Positions 1 through 10,007 are shown, counted from the first letter of the stretch. The stretch is DNA of 64,000 bases from Rhodocyclales bacterium (GCA_016177805.1 JACOUN010000054.1:1-64000); one strand, 5' to 3'. Program-made: numbers and translations. The notes: a model not told the origin generated them from the sequence alone.

Positions 1-2571
1 GATGCACGACCCGGTCCGCCGCCGCCTTGCCGACGTACTGACGGCCACCCGGCTGCGCACCACGGTGGCCGCCGCCGGGTTGGCGCTGGCGCCCAACGCC
101 GAACGCCGCCTGCACGACCGTGCCACCCTGGCCGCGCGTTACCCCCCCGCGCTGCTCGCCGAAACCCTGCGGGTGGCGGCACTGTGCAGCTTCCGTCTCG
201 ATGAGCTGCGCTACGAATACCCGGCCGAACTGGTTCCGCGCGACCATAGCGCCGCGAGCTGGCTGCGCCACCTGGTTGAAGCCGGCCTGCGCTGGCGCTA
301 CCCGCACGCCGGCCAACCGCCGCCACGGGTACGCGCCCAGGTTGAACATGAACTGGCGCTGGTCGGGGAGTTACGCTACGAGGCGTACTTCCTGACCGTG
401 CACGACATCGTCCGCTACGCGACATCCTGTGCCAGGGACGCGGCTCGGCGGCCAATTCGGTGGTGTGCTGGGCGCTGGGCATCACCGAGGTCAGTCCCGA
501 GCTGGGCATCATGCTGGTCGAACGTTTCATCTCGCGCGAGCGCAACGAGCCGCCCGACATCGACGTCGATTTCGAGCATGAGCGACGCGAAGAAGTCATC
601 CAGTACCTCTACGCCAAGTACGGGCGCGAGCGCGCCGCGCTGGCCGCCACGGTGATCTGCTACCGCCCGCGCAGCGCGCTGCGCGACGTGGGCCGGGCGC
701 TGGATTTCTCGCCCGCGCAGATCGAACGCCTGACCCGCGACCGGCTGTGGTTCGACGGTCGCGCGATCGCGCCCGAACGCCTGCGCGACGCCGGCCTGGA
801 CCCGGCCAGCCCGACCGTACAGCGGCTGATGGAGCTGACCGAAGCGCTGATCGGCTTTCCGCGCCATCTGTCGCAACACGTCGGCGGTTTCGTCATCGCC
901 CGTGGGCGGCTGGACGAACTGGTGCCGGTCGAAAACGCCGCGATGCCCGAACGCACCGTCATCCAGTGGGACAAGGACGACCTCGACACCCTGGGCCTGC
1001 TCAAGATCGACGTGCTCGCGCTGGGCATGCTTACCGCGCTGCGCCGCACCCTGGCGCTGGTCGCGGACTGGCGCGGCCGCCCCCTGACCCTGGCCGACAT
1101 CCCGCGCGAAGCTCCGCAAGTGTATGAAATGCTCTGCAACGCCGACTCGGTGGGGGTGTTCCAGATTGAGTCACGCGCCCAGATGACCATGCTGCCGCGC
1201 CTGCAGCCTCGCCGTTTCTACGATCTGGTGGTGGAAGTCGCGATCGTGCGCCCCGGCCCCATCCAGGGCGGCATGGTGCACCCCTATCTCCATGCGCGCG
1301 AGCGGGTCGCGCGCGGCGAGCCGATCGACTACCCACGCCCCGTCGACGGTCATGGTGACGACGGGGGTAACGGCGTACGCAGCGTGCTCGAACGCACCCT
1401 GGGGGTGCCGATCTTCCAGGAACAGGTCATGCAACTGGCGGTGGTCGCGGCCGGCTTCACTCCCGGCGAGGCGGACCAGCTCCGTCGCGCGATGGGCGCC
1501 TGGCGACGCAAGGGCGAGCTGGAACGCTACCGCGAACAACTGCTCACCGGCATGGCCGAGCGCGGCTATTGCGCGGACTTCGCGGCGCGCCTGTGCAGCC
1601 AGATTGAAGGCTTCGGCAGCTACGGGTTTCCCGAGTCGCACGCCGCGAGCTTTGCGCTGCTGGTGTATTTCTCGGCCTGGCTCAAATGCTTCGAGCCCGC
1701 CGCCTTCCTGTGCGGCCTGCTCAACAGCCAGCCGATGGGGTTTTATTCACCCTCGCAACTGATCCAGGACGCCCGCCGCCACGACGTCATCGTGCTGCCC
1801 CCGGATGTCGGCGCGAGCGACTGGGAATGCACGCTGCAAGCCGCCGCCCCCACGCCGGCGCGCGCCCCCGCCGCGCGGCTCGGGCTGTGCATGATCAAGG
1901 GGCTACGGCACGACACCGCCGCGCGCATCGTCACCGCACGCGCCAGCGCGCCATTCTCAAGTGTGGAAGATCTGGCCCTGCGCGCCCGCCTCGACGCTGG
2001 CGAGCTGAAGCGCCTCGCCGCCGCCGGGGCGCTTGCCGCGCTGGCCGGGCATCGACGCCAGGCCCTGTGGCAGGCCGCCGGCAGCCTGCCCGCCCCCGGC
2101 GTGCTGCGCGGCGCCCCGACCCAGGAATCGCTCCCCGCGCTGCAGCCCCCCGATGAGACCGAAGATCTGGTCGCCGACTACGCCCGCCTCGGCTTCACCC
2201 TCGGCAGCCATCCGCTGGCCATGCTGCGCGACACCCTGGCCGGCATGCGCTTCATCACCGCCACCGCCATCGCCGCCTGCCCCGACCGCAAGCTCGCGCG
2301 CGCCGCCGGCATCGTCACCTGCCGCCAGCGCCCCGGCACCGCCAAGGGGGTGATGTTCGTCACGCTCGAAGACGAAACCGGCCTGATCAACGTCATCGTG
2401 CGTCCGGAACTGCTCGAACGGCAGCGCCGCGAACTGATAGCCGCGCGCCTGCTCGGGGTGTACGGCCAGATCAGCCGGGTCGGCAAGGTCGTACACCTGC
2501 AGGCCAGCCGGGTCGTCGACCATAGCGCCCTGCTTGGCGCGCTCGATGCGCGCAGTCGTGATTTTCAGTGA
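1..2571 (+). pseudogene. dnaE2: Error-prone DNA polymerase DnaE2, 5'-truncated by window edge and frameshifted
   Basis: C-family polymerase alpha subunit of the ImuA-ImuB-DnaE2 mutasome type, used in SOS-induced translesion synthesis. The N-terminal PHP region lies outside the window. Bases 2 to about 420 read in frame 2 and end in [14 protein letters not shown]; the rest reads in frame 1 from [13 protein letters not shown]. In intact homologues these blocks are joined by about three residues (such as RGR), so about 10 bases are missing near 418-421. The downstream part keeps the catalytic acidic motif [14 protein letters not shown], the finger region (GSYGFPESHAASFA), the OB-fold region and the usual end SRDFQ. 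The stop overlaps a possible GTG of the next gene. The gap is either a real disabling deletion in a GC-rich repeat or a sequence error; I cannot tell which. Confidence 0.88.
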
Positions 2572-2624
2572 ATATCGGCTACCATGCCGGTCCCGCCGCA
2601 CCACACCCATCCGCATCCCGAGGC

Positions 2625-4409
2625 ATGCTCGACCCGTCCGCACCTTACGCACTGTTTGACGACAACCTCGACCAGGCAGGCGATCTGCTGCTCACCGGTC
2701 TGTGCCAGACCCTGAGCTGCCACGCCATCGACGACGTTGCACCCACCTTCGCCGCCATCGAGGCGGCGCGCGCGCAAGGCCGCTGGATTGCCCTCGCGCT
2801 GTCATACGAACTCGGTCACGCCTTCGAACCCCGCCTGCGGCGCCTGCCGCCTCGGCGGTCCCCCGCTCCGTCACCGCTGCTGACCGCCTGGGTATTCACA
2901 CAGGCCACGCGCATGGAGGCGAGCACCACCACGGCGGCCATGGCCGACGCACTGGCCCGGCTCACCGAACACCAACGCAGCGCCGTGCCGGGCGGATTGT
3001 CGCGCGGCATCACGGCGCAGGCCCACGCCGTGGCGGTCGAGCGCATCCGTGCCCTGATCGAAGCCGGCGACTGCTACCAGGTCAACTACACCTTCACCTC
3101 GCATGGCCACATGAGCGGTCATCCGCTCGCACTCTACGCGGCCTTGCGCGAGCGCCAGCCGGTGCGCTACGGCGCCTGCATCGGCCATGCCGATGGTTGC
3201 ATCCTGTCACGCTCGCCGGAACTGTTCGTCGAGCGCAAGGGCCGCACGCTGACGTGCAAGCCGATGAAAGGCACGGCCCCGGCGCATACCGATCCACGGC
3301 AGTTGCGGGATTCGGAAAAGAACCGTGCCGAAAACCTGATGATCGTGGACCTGATCCGCAACGACCTGGGGCGCCTCGCGCCACCGGGCGGGGTCAAGGT
3401 GGCGCGGTTGTTCGACATCGAAGCCTATCCCGGCGTATGGCAGATGACCTCGACCATCACCGCCGCCCCCGTCGACGCCGATCTGCAAACCCTGCTGCGC
3501 GCGCTGTTTCCCTGCGGCTCGATCACCGGCGCACCCAAGATACGCGCCATGGAGATCATTCACGACCTCGAACGCACCCCGCGCGGCCTCTATTGCGGCG
3601 CACTCGGCTGGCTTGCGCCGGACGGCGACCTGCGCCTGTCCGTACCCATCCGCACCCTGGAGGCGGACAACGCCGGGCAATTCAGCTTCGGCCTGGGCAG
3701 CGGCATCGTGGCGGACTCCGACCCGGCCGACGAATGGGCCGAATGCCTGGTGAAAGGACAATTCGTCACCGGCATGCAGGCGGACTTCTCCCTGTTTGAA
3801 ACCCTGCGCTGCGAGCCCGCGCCGGCGGAGCGTTACCCCCTGCTCGAACGGCATCTGGCCCGGCTCGCCGCGTCCGCCCGTTACTTCGGCTTCAGCTTCG
3901 ATCCGGAACAGGCCCGATCCGCCCTGCGCGCGGCGGCCGAACCGCTCGACGACATCCACCGAGTCAAGCTGACCCTGGCCCCCGACGGGCAGAGCCGCAT
4001 CACCTGCGCGCCCCTCGATCCACGCCCGCCTGAACCGCTGCGGGTCGGCATCAGCACCCACCGTGTCAACGCTGGCGACCCGCTGCTGCGCCACAAGACC
4101 ACCCTGCGAGCGCTCTACGACGCCGAACTGGCGCGCGCCACCGCGCTCGGATACTTCGACGTGCTGTTCTTCAACGAACGCGACGAACTGGCCGAAGGTG
4201 CACGCAGCAACGTGTTTGTCGATCCGGGCGACGGCGTGCTGCTCACCCCGCCGCTCGCCAGCGGCGTGCTCGACGGCGTGTATCGGCGCGCACTCCTCGA
4301 CGGCGGTCAAGCCCGCGAAGCCCGCCTGACGCGTGCCGACCTCACCGGCGCGCGCACCATCTACGTGGCCAATGCACTGCGCGGGTTGCTGCGCGTGCGG
4401 TTGAGCTGA
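2625..4409 (+). CDS. pabB: Bifunctional aminodeoxychorismate synthase component I / aminodeoxychorismate lyase (PabB-PabC fusion)
   Basis: Makes p-aminobenzoate for folate: the PabB half aminates chorismate to 4-amino-4-deoxychorismate and the PabC half releases PABA and pyruvate. The chorismate-binding domain fills roughly the first 380 residues, with PMKGTAP (the nucleophilic lysine class of PabB), SEKNRAENLMIVDLIRNDLG and ITGAPKIRAMEII. A PLP fold-type IV lyase domain follows from FSLFETLR to the end, with HKTTLRALYDAE carrying the likely PLP lysine and a typical EGARSNVF block. The ATG at 2625 starts just before the conserved ALFDDNL; an in-frame GTG at 2568 overlapping the dnaE2 stop would add 19 unlikely residues. 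The glutamine amidotransferase partner PabA is not nearby. Confidence 0.93.
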   Translation: MLDPSAPYALFDDNLDQAGDLLLTGLCQTLSCHAIDDVAPTFAAIEAARAQGRWIALALSYELGHAFEPRLRRLPPRRSPAPSPLLTAWVFTQATRMEASTTTAAMADALARLTEHQRSAVPGGLSRGITAQAHAVAVERIRALIEAGDCYQVNYTFTSHGHMSGHPLALYAALRERQPVRYGACIGHADGCILSRSPELFVERKGRTLTCKPMKGTAPAHTDPRQLRDSEKNRAENLMIVDLIRNDLGRLAPPGGVKVARLFDIEAYPGVWQMTSTITAAPVDADLQTLLRALFPCGSITGAPKIRAMEIIHDLERTPRGLYCGALGWLAPDGDLRLSVPIRTLEADNAGQFSFGLGSGIVADSDPADEWAECLVKGQFVTGMQADFSLFETLRCEPAPAERYPLLERHLARLAASARYFGFSFDPEQARSALRAAAEPLDDIHRVKLTLAPDGQSRITCAPLDPRPPEPLRVGISTHRVNAGDPLLRHKTTLRALYDAELARATALGYFDVLFFNERDELAEGARSNVFVDPGDGVLLTPPLASGVLDGVYRRALLDGGQAREARLTRADLTGARTIYVANALRGLLRVRLS

Positions 4410-4456
4410 GAGGTGCAACCAATGCCACATCAACCACGACCGCCCGGCGTTCCAGA

Positions 4457-4556
4457 AGGAGCGGCTTTAGCCGCGACCATCCATGCGTTCGGGGCTGAAG
4501 CCCCTCCTACGAAGCGATCGAGCCATGTCCCCGTAGGAGCGGACTCAGCCGCGACC
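4457..4556. repeat. Three short REP-like palindromic repeats
   Basis: The pabB-trmA gap holds three copies of a GTAGGAGCGGCTTNAGCCGCGA-like unit: 4457-4477 (aggagcggctttagccgcga), 4490-4511 in inverted orientation (ggggctgaagcccctccta), and 4533-4556 (gtaggagcggactcagccgc). Each contains a small stem (GCGGCT/AGCCGC or GGGGCT/AGCCCC). This resembles REP/BIME elements common between genes in proteobacteria; a role as mRNA stabiliser or terminator is possible but not shown. Confidence 0.75.
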
Positions 4557-4588
4557 ATCGCACCCAATCCTTCACAGGCTCATAGCTA

Positions 4589-5677
4589 ATGCCCCTGCCC
4601 AGCATCGACCCCGCCCACTACGACGCACAGCTCGCGGACAAGGTCGCCCGCTTCAAGGCCGCGTTCGCACCCTTCGACCTGCCCGAACCGGCCGTATTCG
4701 CCTCCGCCGCGCAGCACTATCGCCTGCGCGCCGAGTTCCGCATCTGGCACGACGACGGCCGGATCGACTATGCGATGTTCGACCCCGCCGAACCCCGACA
4801 ACCCGTCGCGATCCATGATTTCCCGATGGCGGCCGAACCCATCTGCGCCGCGATGCCGCGCCTGCTGGCGCACCTGCAAAGCCGCGAGGTGCTCAAACAC
4901 CGCCTGTTCCAGGTCGATTTTCTCGCCACCCTGAGCGGCGAGCTGATGATCAGCCTCGTCTACCACCGCGCGCTCGACGCGGACTGGGAAGCCGCCGCGC
5001 GTGAACTCGCGGCCGAGCTGGGGGTGCAGTTGATAGGCCGCAGTCGCAAGCAGAAAATCGTGCTTGAGCGTGACTGGGTGCTGGAACAATTCGAACTGAA
5101 CGGGCGTCACCTGCGCTACCAGCAATTCGAAGGCAGCTTTACCCAGCCCAACGGTGGCGTGAACCGCCGGATGCTGGCCTGGGCCTGCGCCCAGGCGCAA
5201 GGACTGGGCGGCGATCTGCTGGAACTGTATTGCGGCAACGGCAATTTCACCGTCGCGCTGGCACCGGCCTTCAACCGCGTACTCGCCACCGAAGTCAGCA
5301 AGTCGTCGGTCAAGGCCGCCGACTACAACCTCGACGCCAACGCCATCACCAACGTCGCGATGGTGCGCATGGCGAGCGACGAAATCAGCGACGCCCTCGC
5401 CCGCACCCGCGAATTCCGCCGCATGCAGGACATCGACCTCGACAGCTACAACTTTTCCACCCTGTTCGTCGACCCACCCCGCAGCGGCCTCGACGCCCCC
5501 ACCGTCGAACTCGCGCGCGGCTTCGACCACATCCTGTATATCTCCTGCAACCCGCACACCCTGCACGACAACGTCGCGGCGCTGCACCCCACCCACGCGA
5601 TCACGGCTGCGGCGGTGTTCGACCAGTTTCCGTATACCCAGCATCTTGAGTGCGGGCTGCTGCTGACGCGCAGGTGA
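4589..5677 (+). CDS. trmA: tRNA (uracil-5-)-methyltransferase TrmA
   Basis: SAM-dependent enzyme that methylates U54 in the T-loop of tRNA. The 362-residue length matches the family. Visible motifs are the SAM-binding LELYCGNGNFTVALA, the FVDPPRSGLD loop, the catalytic nucleophile region YISCNPHTL, and a C-terminal HLECG with the general-base glutamate. It lacks the N-terminal TRAM domain and Fe-S cysteines of RlmD/RlmC, which supports TrmA. It starts at an ATG shortly after the repeat-filled gap and stands alone on this strand. Confidence 0.96.
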   Translation: MPLPSIDPAHYDAQLADKVARFKAAFAPFDLPEPAVFASAAQHYRLRAEFRIWHDDGRIDYAMFDPAEPRQPVAIHDFPMAAEPICAAMPRLLAHLQSREVLKHRLFQVDFLATLSGELMISLVYHRALDADWEAAARELAAELGVQLIGRSRKQKIVLERDWVLEQFELNGRHLRYQQFEGSFTQPNGGVNRRMLAWACAQAQGLGGDLLELYCGNGNFTVALAPAFNRVLATEVSKSSVKAADYNLDANAITNVAMVRMASDEISDALARTREFRRMQDIDLDSYNFSTLFVDPPRSGLDAPTVELARGFDHILYISCNPHTLHDNVAALHPTHAITAAAVFDQFPYTQHLECGLLLTRR

Positions 5678-5707
5678 TCTCCGTAAGCGGCGCGGCGAAA
5701 AATGCAA

Positions 5708-6361
5708 CTAACTGGCAAACCTGAACAGCACAAGAGTCAGAACCACTGCCAGAGCCGCTGTCATGAACAGCGCGACGAATGCAGCCTCTATGACCAGGCG
5801 TCTACGGCCGATACGCCATGCCGCCGCATAGAACTGCCACTCGTTCCGGGCATGGTTGCCCTCCGGAAGCCGGGTACTCAGCAGGGCATCAAGCTTGCTT
5901 ACATCGATCACAGGTTGCCCCCTCGGTAGCCCAACCGCACCGGTATGGATACCCGCCAAGGATATCTGTCCGGCTTGGTGCGTCAGGCGCATCTCAGTAA
6001 TTTTTCCTTTGTGCGCTGGCGCAATCACCAGTAGTTCCGCATACGGATAGACCGTCTCGGTTCCATTGATGTCCACCAACAACGCATCCGGCAGAAACAC
6101 GAACCTGCGCGGAAAATTGCGCTGCGCGACACTACCAAGCCATCGAACCAGCAACACCAACGGAAGCACCAAACCACCGAGCGTCCACACATAGCGGAAA
6201 TCGTGCGTGTACCAAACTAGCGGCGCCCCCAACACTGCGGCGAGCACCAGAACCATGTACTGCACCCGGCGCATCGTGCGTGCCAGCACCGCGTGGTCGG
6301 CAATTACTGTATCCGCCTGACCGTCGACGTCAGGCGTGACACCGTGCTGCTCAGTGGCCAT
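5708..6361 (-). CDS. Membrane protein of unknown function with a PH-like middle domain
   Basis: 217 residues. Two adjacent hydrophobic segments lie near residues 34-75 (MVLVLAAVLGAPLV and LGGLVLPLVLLVRWLG), and one near the C-terminus (FVALFMTAALAVVLTLVLF). The cytosolic part between them (FVFLPDALLVDINGTETVYPYAEL) looks like a small beta-rich, bPH-type domain; that is an inference. It starts 3 bases after the stop of the gene upstream on the same strand, so the two are almost certainly co-transcribed. I do not recognise a characterised homologue. Confidence 0.75.
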   Translation of the reverse strand: MATEQHGVTPDVDGQADTVIADHAVLARTMRRVQYMVLVLAAVLGAPLVWYTHDFRYVWTLGGLVLPLVLLVRWLGSVAQRNFPRRFVFLPDALLVDINGTETVYPYAELLVIAPAHKGKITEMRLTHQAGQISLAGIHTGAVGLPRGQPVIDVSKLDALLSTRLPEGNHARNEWQFYAAAWRIGRRRLVIEAAFVALFMTAALAVVLTLVLFRFAS

Positions 6362-6364
6362 GTT

Positions 6365-7441
6365 CTAGTCCGACCCGGCTCGCGCACCGACAGCCTGGTT
6401 CAAGTTGTAGCCAAGCAAGGTCAGCAACAGCAGGGGTGCAAGAAAGGAGATGGCCGCCGCCACGCCCGCCATGAACGAGGTTTTCCCAAACGACTCGCCA
6501 GCGGAAAAATGCCTTTCGACCGTCGCTGCGGCGTCCGGGCGCAGAAAGGTCCGACCCGGCGCGCCGTCATTCATGATCCTGATAGCCCTGTCGTCGAGCC
6601 CGGCCAGCAGTACGGCGCCGCGAGAGGTGGTCGCGAGCGACACCGGATCATTCAATCCAGTGGGCACGGTGGATGAGGTCTTGCCGTTGCCATAACGGGC
6701 GACACTCCCATTCGCCAGCATGGAACCACTTTCCAGCACCAGCCAGCCACCATCCCGATCCGGCACCGCGTAGTAAGGCTGCGCCTTGGTCCGCAGGATC
6801 TGCGTTGCCGCCGTGCTCAGGTCGATGGGGGTGCCGGGCCTCGAAGACCACTTCAGCAAGGCGTGCCCTCCGGTGTTGGCAACCACCAGCGCGGCGCTGG
6901 TAAAGATGGGTTTGTTCGGCCGATTCAGTGGCGTGGTCGCCTCGATCGAGCTTGATTTGCGCTTCCCGGTCACGGCGTCGAGCAGGTGCACGATGTCCCG
7001 TCCGTTGTCGACCAGCGCCAGTTCATCACGCGCGGCCGAGTACGCGATCTTGCCGTCCTGGATTTCTTCCTCCAGCGGTATGCGGCGACATGCCACCGGC
7101 GCCGCGCTGCACTTGACCAGTTGCTCCCTGGTCAGCAATGCAATACCGTCACCGAGCGACGTCGCATCCAGCACCACCCCCGAAACCTTCAATTCTTCCA
7201 GAGCGGCGGATTCGAGCAGCGCACCGTCACCGTCCGTGACGAACACCTGGTTTTTGGCAATCGCCCAAACGCGGTCCTGCGCATCCACCGTCAGCGCGAG
7301 AAAGCCTGGGTCGATCCGCCCCGAAGCCCAGAACCGCACCCCCAACAACGCAGCGGCTGCCAGCCAGGCGATGCCGACGATCAGATAGGCACGTGCGTCA
7401 AGCGGCCGCTTGCCGCGTGCCGCGCTCGTTTTCCCGTTCAT
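6365..7441 (-). CDS. Membrane-anchored beta-propeller-like protein of unknown function
   Basis: 358 residues. An N-terminal transmembrane helix (YLIVGIAWLAAAALLGVRF, about 20-40) and a C-terminal one (AGVAAAISFLAPLLLLTLLGYN) enclose a long extracytoplasmic domain. Repeated short strands such as DAQDRVWAIAKNQVFV, DELALVDNGRDIVHLL and SLATTSRGAVLLAGL suggest a propeller of the NHL/WD type without clear consensus repeats. First gene of a two-gene unit with the downstream small membrane protein. The ATG at 7441 was chosen because the basic N-terminus then precedes the helix. No function can be assigned from sequence. Confidence 0.72.
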   Translation of the reverse strand: MNGKTSAARGKRPLDARAYLIVGIAWLAAAALLGVRFWASGRIDPGFLALTVDAQDRVWAIAKNQVFVTDGDGALLESAALEELKVSGVVLDATSLGDGIALLTREQLVKCSAAPVACRRIPLEEEIQDGKIAYSAARDELALVDNGRDIVHLLDAVTGKRKSSSIEATTPLNRPNKPIFTSAALVVANTGGHALLKWSSRPGTPIDLSTAATQILRTKAQPYYAVPDRDGGWLVLESGSMLANGSVARYGNGKTSSTVPTGLNDPVSLATTSRGAVLLAGLDDRAIRIMNDGAPGRTFLRPDAAATVERHFSAGESFGKTSFMAGVAAAISFLAPLLLLTLLGYNLNQAVGARAGSD

Positions 7442-7636
7442 ACTGAGTACTCGCTTCGGATTTCAAATGAATGACCATGGCCGACATCCGCCGTCCACAT
7501 AAAACACGAAACGCATACTACATGCTCATGCGATTGAATGTTGGTGAAAATTGCCGGCGCAGCCCGTTGCGATGCCGCACAGACTGCCGATAGCCAAGGG
7601 CGGAACCACGTCCTGCAAGCACCATGCGCAACATGG

Positions 7637-7665
7637 TTGTACTACATTCCAACGCCCGTTAGACT
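7637..7665 (+). promoter_or_regulatory. Possible sigma70-type promoter for the DsrE-family gene
   Basis: TTGTAC at 7637-7642 and TAGACT at 7660-7665 are separated by 17 bases and lie about 43 bases before the chosen start at 7708. Match to consensus is moderate. The rest of the 7442-7707 gap shows nothing else I can name. Confidence 0.35.
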
Positions 7666-7707
7666 GTGCGTATGAATCCTGAACGCTTCAGAGAACGGAG
7701 CATTGCC

Positions 7708-8058
7708 ATGCCAAGCACACTTTTCATCATCAACGATGCCCCCTACGGCAATGAACGGGCCTATAACGCACTAAGGCTTGCTGGAGCGCTCGCCGGTCGC
7801 GAGGAACAGCAGGTACGGGTTTTCCTGATGGCTGACGCGGTGGGCTGTGCCAAGGTGGGGCAGAAGGTCCCCGAGGGTTACTACAACGTTCAGATCATGC
7901 TCGGCAAAGTCCTGCGCAAGGGCGAGGTGGCCTTGTGTGGCACCTGCATGGATGCGCGCGGGCTGACGGATGCGGACTTGGCCGAAGGCGCTCGGCGCTC
8001 GACGCTGAACGAGCTGGCCGAATGGACCGCCGATGCGGACAAAGTGCTGGTGTTCTGA
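7708..8058 (+). CDS. DsrE/YchN-family sulfurtransferase-like protein
   Basis: 116 residues of the DsrE fold (beginning TLFIINDAPYGNERAYNALR). Proteins of this family carry or relay sulfur on cysteine. The conserved central part ADAVGCAKVGQKVPEGYYN and a second cysteine pair in CGTCMDARG are present, as in the soluble DsrE-like proteins found outside dsr operons. The ATG at 7708 is preceded by GGAG with 7-base spacing; a longer in-frame start at 7666 would add 14 residues lacking family similarity. An MFS gene follows after 29 bases, so the two are probably one operon. Confidence 0.85.
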   Translation: MPSTLFIINDAPYGNERAYNALRLAGALAGREEQQVRVFLMADAVGCAKVGQKVPEGYYNVQIMLGKVLRKGEVALCGTCMDARGLTDADLAEGARRSTLNELAEWTADADKVLVF

Positions 8059-8087
8059 ACTTTCACACGCTCAACAAAGGAGTCCGG

Positions 8088-9263
8088 ATGTTTCCCGGCA
8101 GCCGCAATATTCTCCTCCTGGCCGCGAGCCAAGCCATGATGCTCTCGGCCATCGTCATGTCGATGACGCTGGCGGCGATACTCGGAAGCATCCTCGCGCC
8201 AACCAAGAGTCTGGCGACGCTGCCGGTCGCCGTGATGGTGATCGGCGCCGCGATCGCCTCGCTACCGGCGGCGATGCTGATGCGCCGCCTGGGGCGACGC
8301 GCGGGCTTCCTGATCGGTGCCACGCTCGGCGTCGCCGGCAGCGCGGTCGCGGCCCTCGGGTTGCAGCAGCAGTCGTTCCAGCTTTTCGTCCTGGGGCACC
8401 TGTTGCTGGGCAGCTACCAGGGCTTCGCGAACTATTACCGGTTTGCCGCCGCTGAAGCGGTCGACCCCGCTCACGTCAGCAAGGCCATTTCGTGGGTCGT
8501 GACGGGCGGCGTGGTCGCCGCCTTTCTCGGACCGCAACTCGGGCAATGGGGGCGGGACTGGTTTGTCGGCGGATTGTTCGTTGGTTCGTATCTGGCCCAG
8601 GCGGCGCTGAGCGTGATTGCGCTGGGGCTGCTGGCTTGCGTTCGGCTCAAGCCCGTGTTGGTCACGGCGGGCGGCGTGGCCAGACCGCTGCGCGAGATTG
8701 TTGCGCAGCCGGCGCTGCGTGCCTCGGTGTTCGGGGCGGCGGTCGGCTACGCCGTGATGATCATGGTGATGACCGCGACCCCCTTGGCGATGCTGGGCTG
8801 CGGGTTGTCCGCGACCAGTGTCACGCCGGTGATTCAGTGGCACGTGGTCGGGATGTTCGCGCCGTCGTTCTTCGCTGGCAATCTGATCAAGCGTTACGGC
8901 GCGCCCCGCATCATGCAGACCGGTTTCATCCTGCTGCTGGGGCATGTCGCGATCACCTTGCTCGGGGCCGAGTTCCTGAATTTCCTGTCGGCGTTGATCC
9001 TGCTGGGTATCGGCTGGAACTTCGCCTTCATCGGCGGTACCGCGCTGCTCACCCAGACCTACCGCGCTTCGGAACAGATGAAGGTCCAGGCGATCAACGA
9101 GTTCTCGATATTCGGCCTGGTGGCGCTCGCGACGCTGTCGGCGGGCTGGCTCTATGACCGCTTTGGCTGGGTCACGCTCAACCTGGCGGTGGTGCCGCTG
9201 CTGCTTCTTGCGTTGGTGGCCGCCATGGGTATCGAGCGCGGTTTGCGGCCGGCGGTCGAGTAG
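8088..9263 (+). CDS. Major facilitator superfamily transporter
   Basis: 391 residues with about 12 hydrophobic helices. The loop after helix 2 reads MRRLGRRAGFLIGA, a typical MFS motif A variant, and the C-terminal half repeats the pattern (IKRYGAPRIMQTG). The start at 8088 follows AAAGGAG by five bases. It lies directly downstream of the DsrE-family gene, but the substrate cannot be deduced. Confidence 0.85.
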   Translation: MFPGSRNILLLAASQAMMLSAIVMSMTLAAILGSILAPTKSLATLPVAVMVIGAAIASLPAAMLMRRLGRRAGFLIGATLGVAGSAVAALGLQQQSFQLFVLGHLLLGSYQGFANYYRFAAAEAVDPAHVSKAISWVVTGGVVAAFLGPQLGQWGRDWFVGGLFVGSYLAQAALSVIALGLLACVRLKPVLVTAGGVARPLREIVAQPALRASVFGAAVGYAVMIMVMTATPLAMLGCGLSATSVTPVIQWHVVGMFAPSFFAGNLIKRYGAPRIMQTGFILLLGHVAITLLGAEFLNFLSALILLGIGWNFAFIGGTALLTQTYRASEQMKVQAINEFSIFGLVALATLSAGWLYDRFGWVTLNLAVVPLLLLALVAAMGIERGLRPAVE

Positions 9264-9287
9264 CCTCCCCGACCCGGTGGTCGGCCA

Positions 9288-10007
9288 TCAACCTGGGGTC
9301 CGCCCTTCGCCGGCCTCTTCCACCGTCCGCCCGTCGCGGATGTGGTAGATGCGCCGGAAGGTCGGAATGATCTTCTCGTCGTGTGTGACGACGATGACGG
9401 CGGTCTGGAACTGGCGCGCCATGTCGTTGAGGATGCGGATCACGGTCAGGGCGCGTTCGCTGTCGAGCGGTGCGGTCGGTTCATCGGCGAGGATCACCGG
9501 AGGCCGGTTGACCAGCGCCCGCGCGATTGCGACGCGCTGCTGCTCGCCCCCGGACAATTGCGACGGCATGGCGCGGGCGCGATGCGCAACGTCGAGCGCG
9601 GCCAGCAGCTCAAGCGCGCGCCGACGCGCCTCGGCATTCGCAACCCCGGCCAGCATGGGCAGCAAGGCAACGTTGTCGGTGACGTCGAGAAACGGAATCA
9701 GGTACGGCGCCTGGAAGACGAAGCCTATGCTGTCGCGGCGCAAGGCGCGCAGATCCGGTATCCGCCAGCCGTCGGCGTAGATCGGGGCCTCACCCAGGAG
9801 CATGCGACCACCGCTCGGCTCCATGATGGCGCCGAGGCACTTCAGCAGCGTGCTCTTGCCCGATCCGGATGGTCCCACCCGGCCGACGACTTCCCCCGCG
9901 CCGACCACCATGTTGACGTCCTTGAGCGCGTCCACGGCGGTGTCACCAGCACCGTAGCGCTTGCGCAGGGCTTCGATGCGTATGCCGCGCGATGCCGGTT
10001 CAGCCAC
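9288..10007 (-). CDS. ABC transporter ATP-binding protein, MacB/LolD type
   Basis: 239-residue ATPase. Walker A is GPSGSGKSTLL, the Q-loop lies in IGFVFQAPYLIPF, the signature is LSGGEQQRVAIARAL, Walker B is VILADEP and the switch histidine is in VIVVTHDEKI. This combination and size fit the LolD/MacB/DevA group that pairs with FtsX-like permeases. The GTG at 10007 (VAEPASRG) overlaps the permease stop by 8 bases, implying translational coupling. Last gene of a TetR-adaptor-permease-ATPase operon. Confidence 0.9.
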   Translation of the reverse strand: MAEPASRGIRIEALRKRYGAGDTAVDALKDVNMVVGAGEVVGRVGPSGSGKSTLLKCLGAIMEPSGGRMLLGEAPIYADGWRIPDLRALRRDSIGFVFQAPYLIPFLDVTDNVALLPMLAGVANAEARRRALELLAALDVAHRARAMPSQLSGGEQQRVAIARALVNRPPVILADEPTAPLDSERALTVIRILNDMARQFQTAVIVVTHDEKIIPTFRRIYHIRDGRTVEEAGEGRTPG

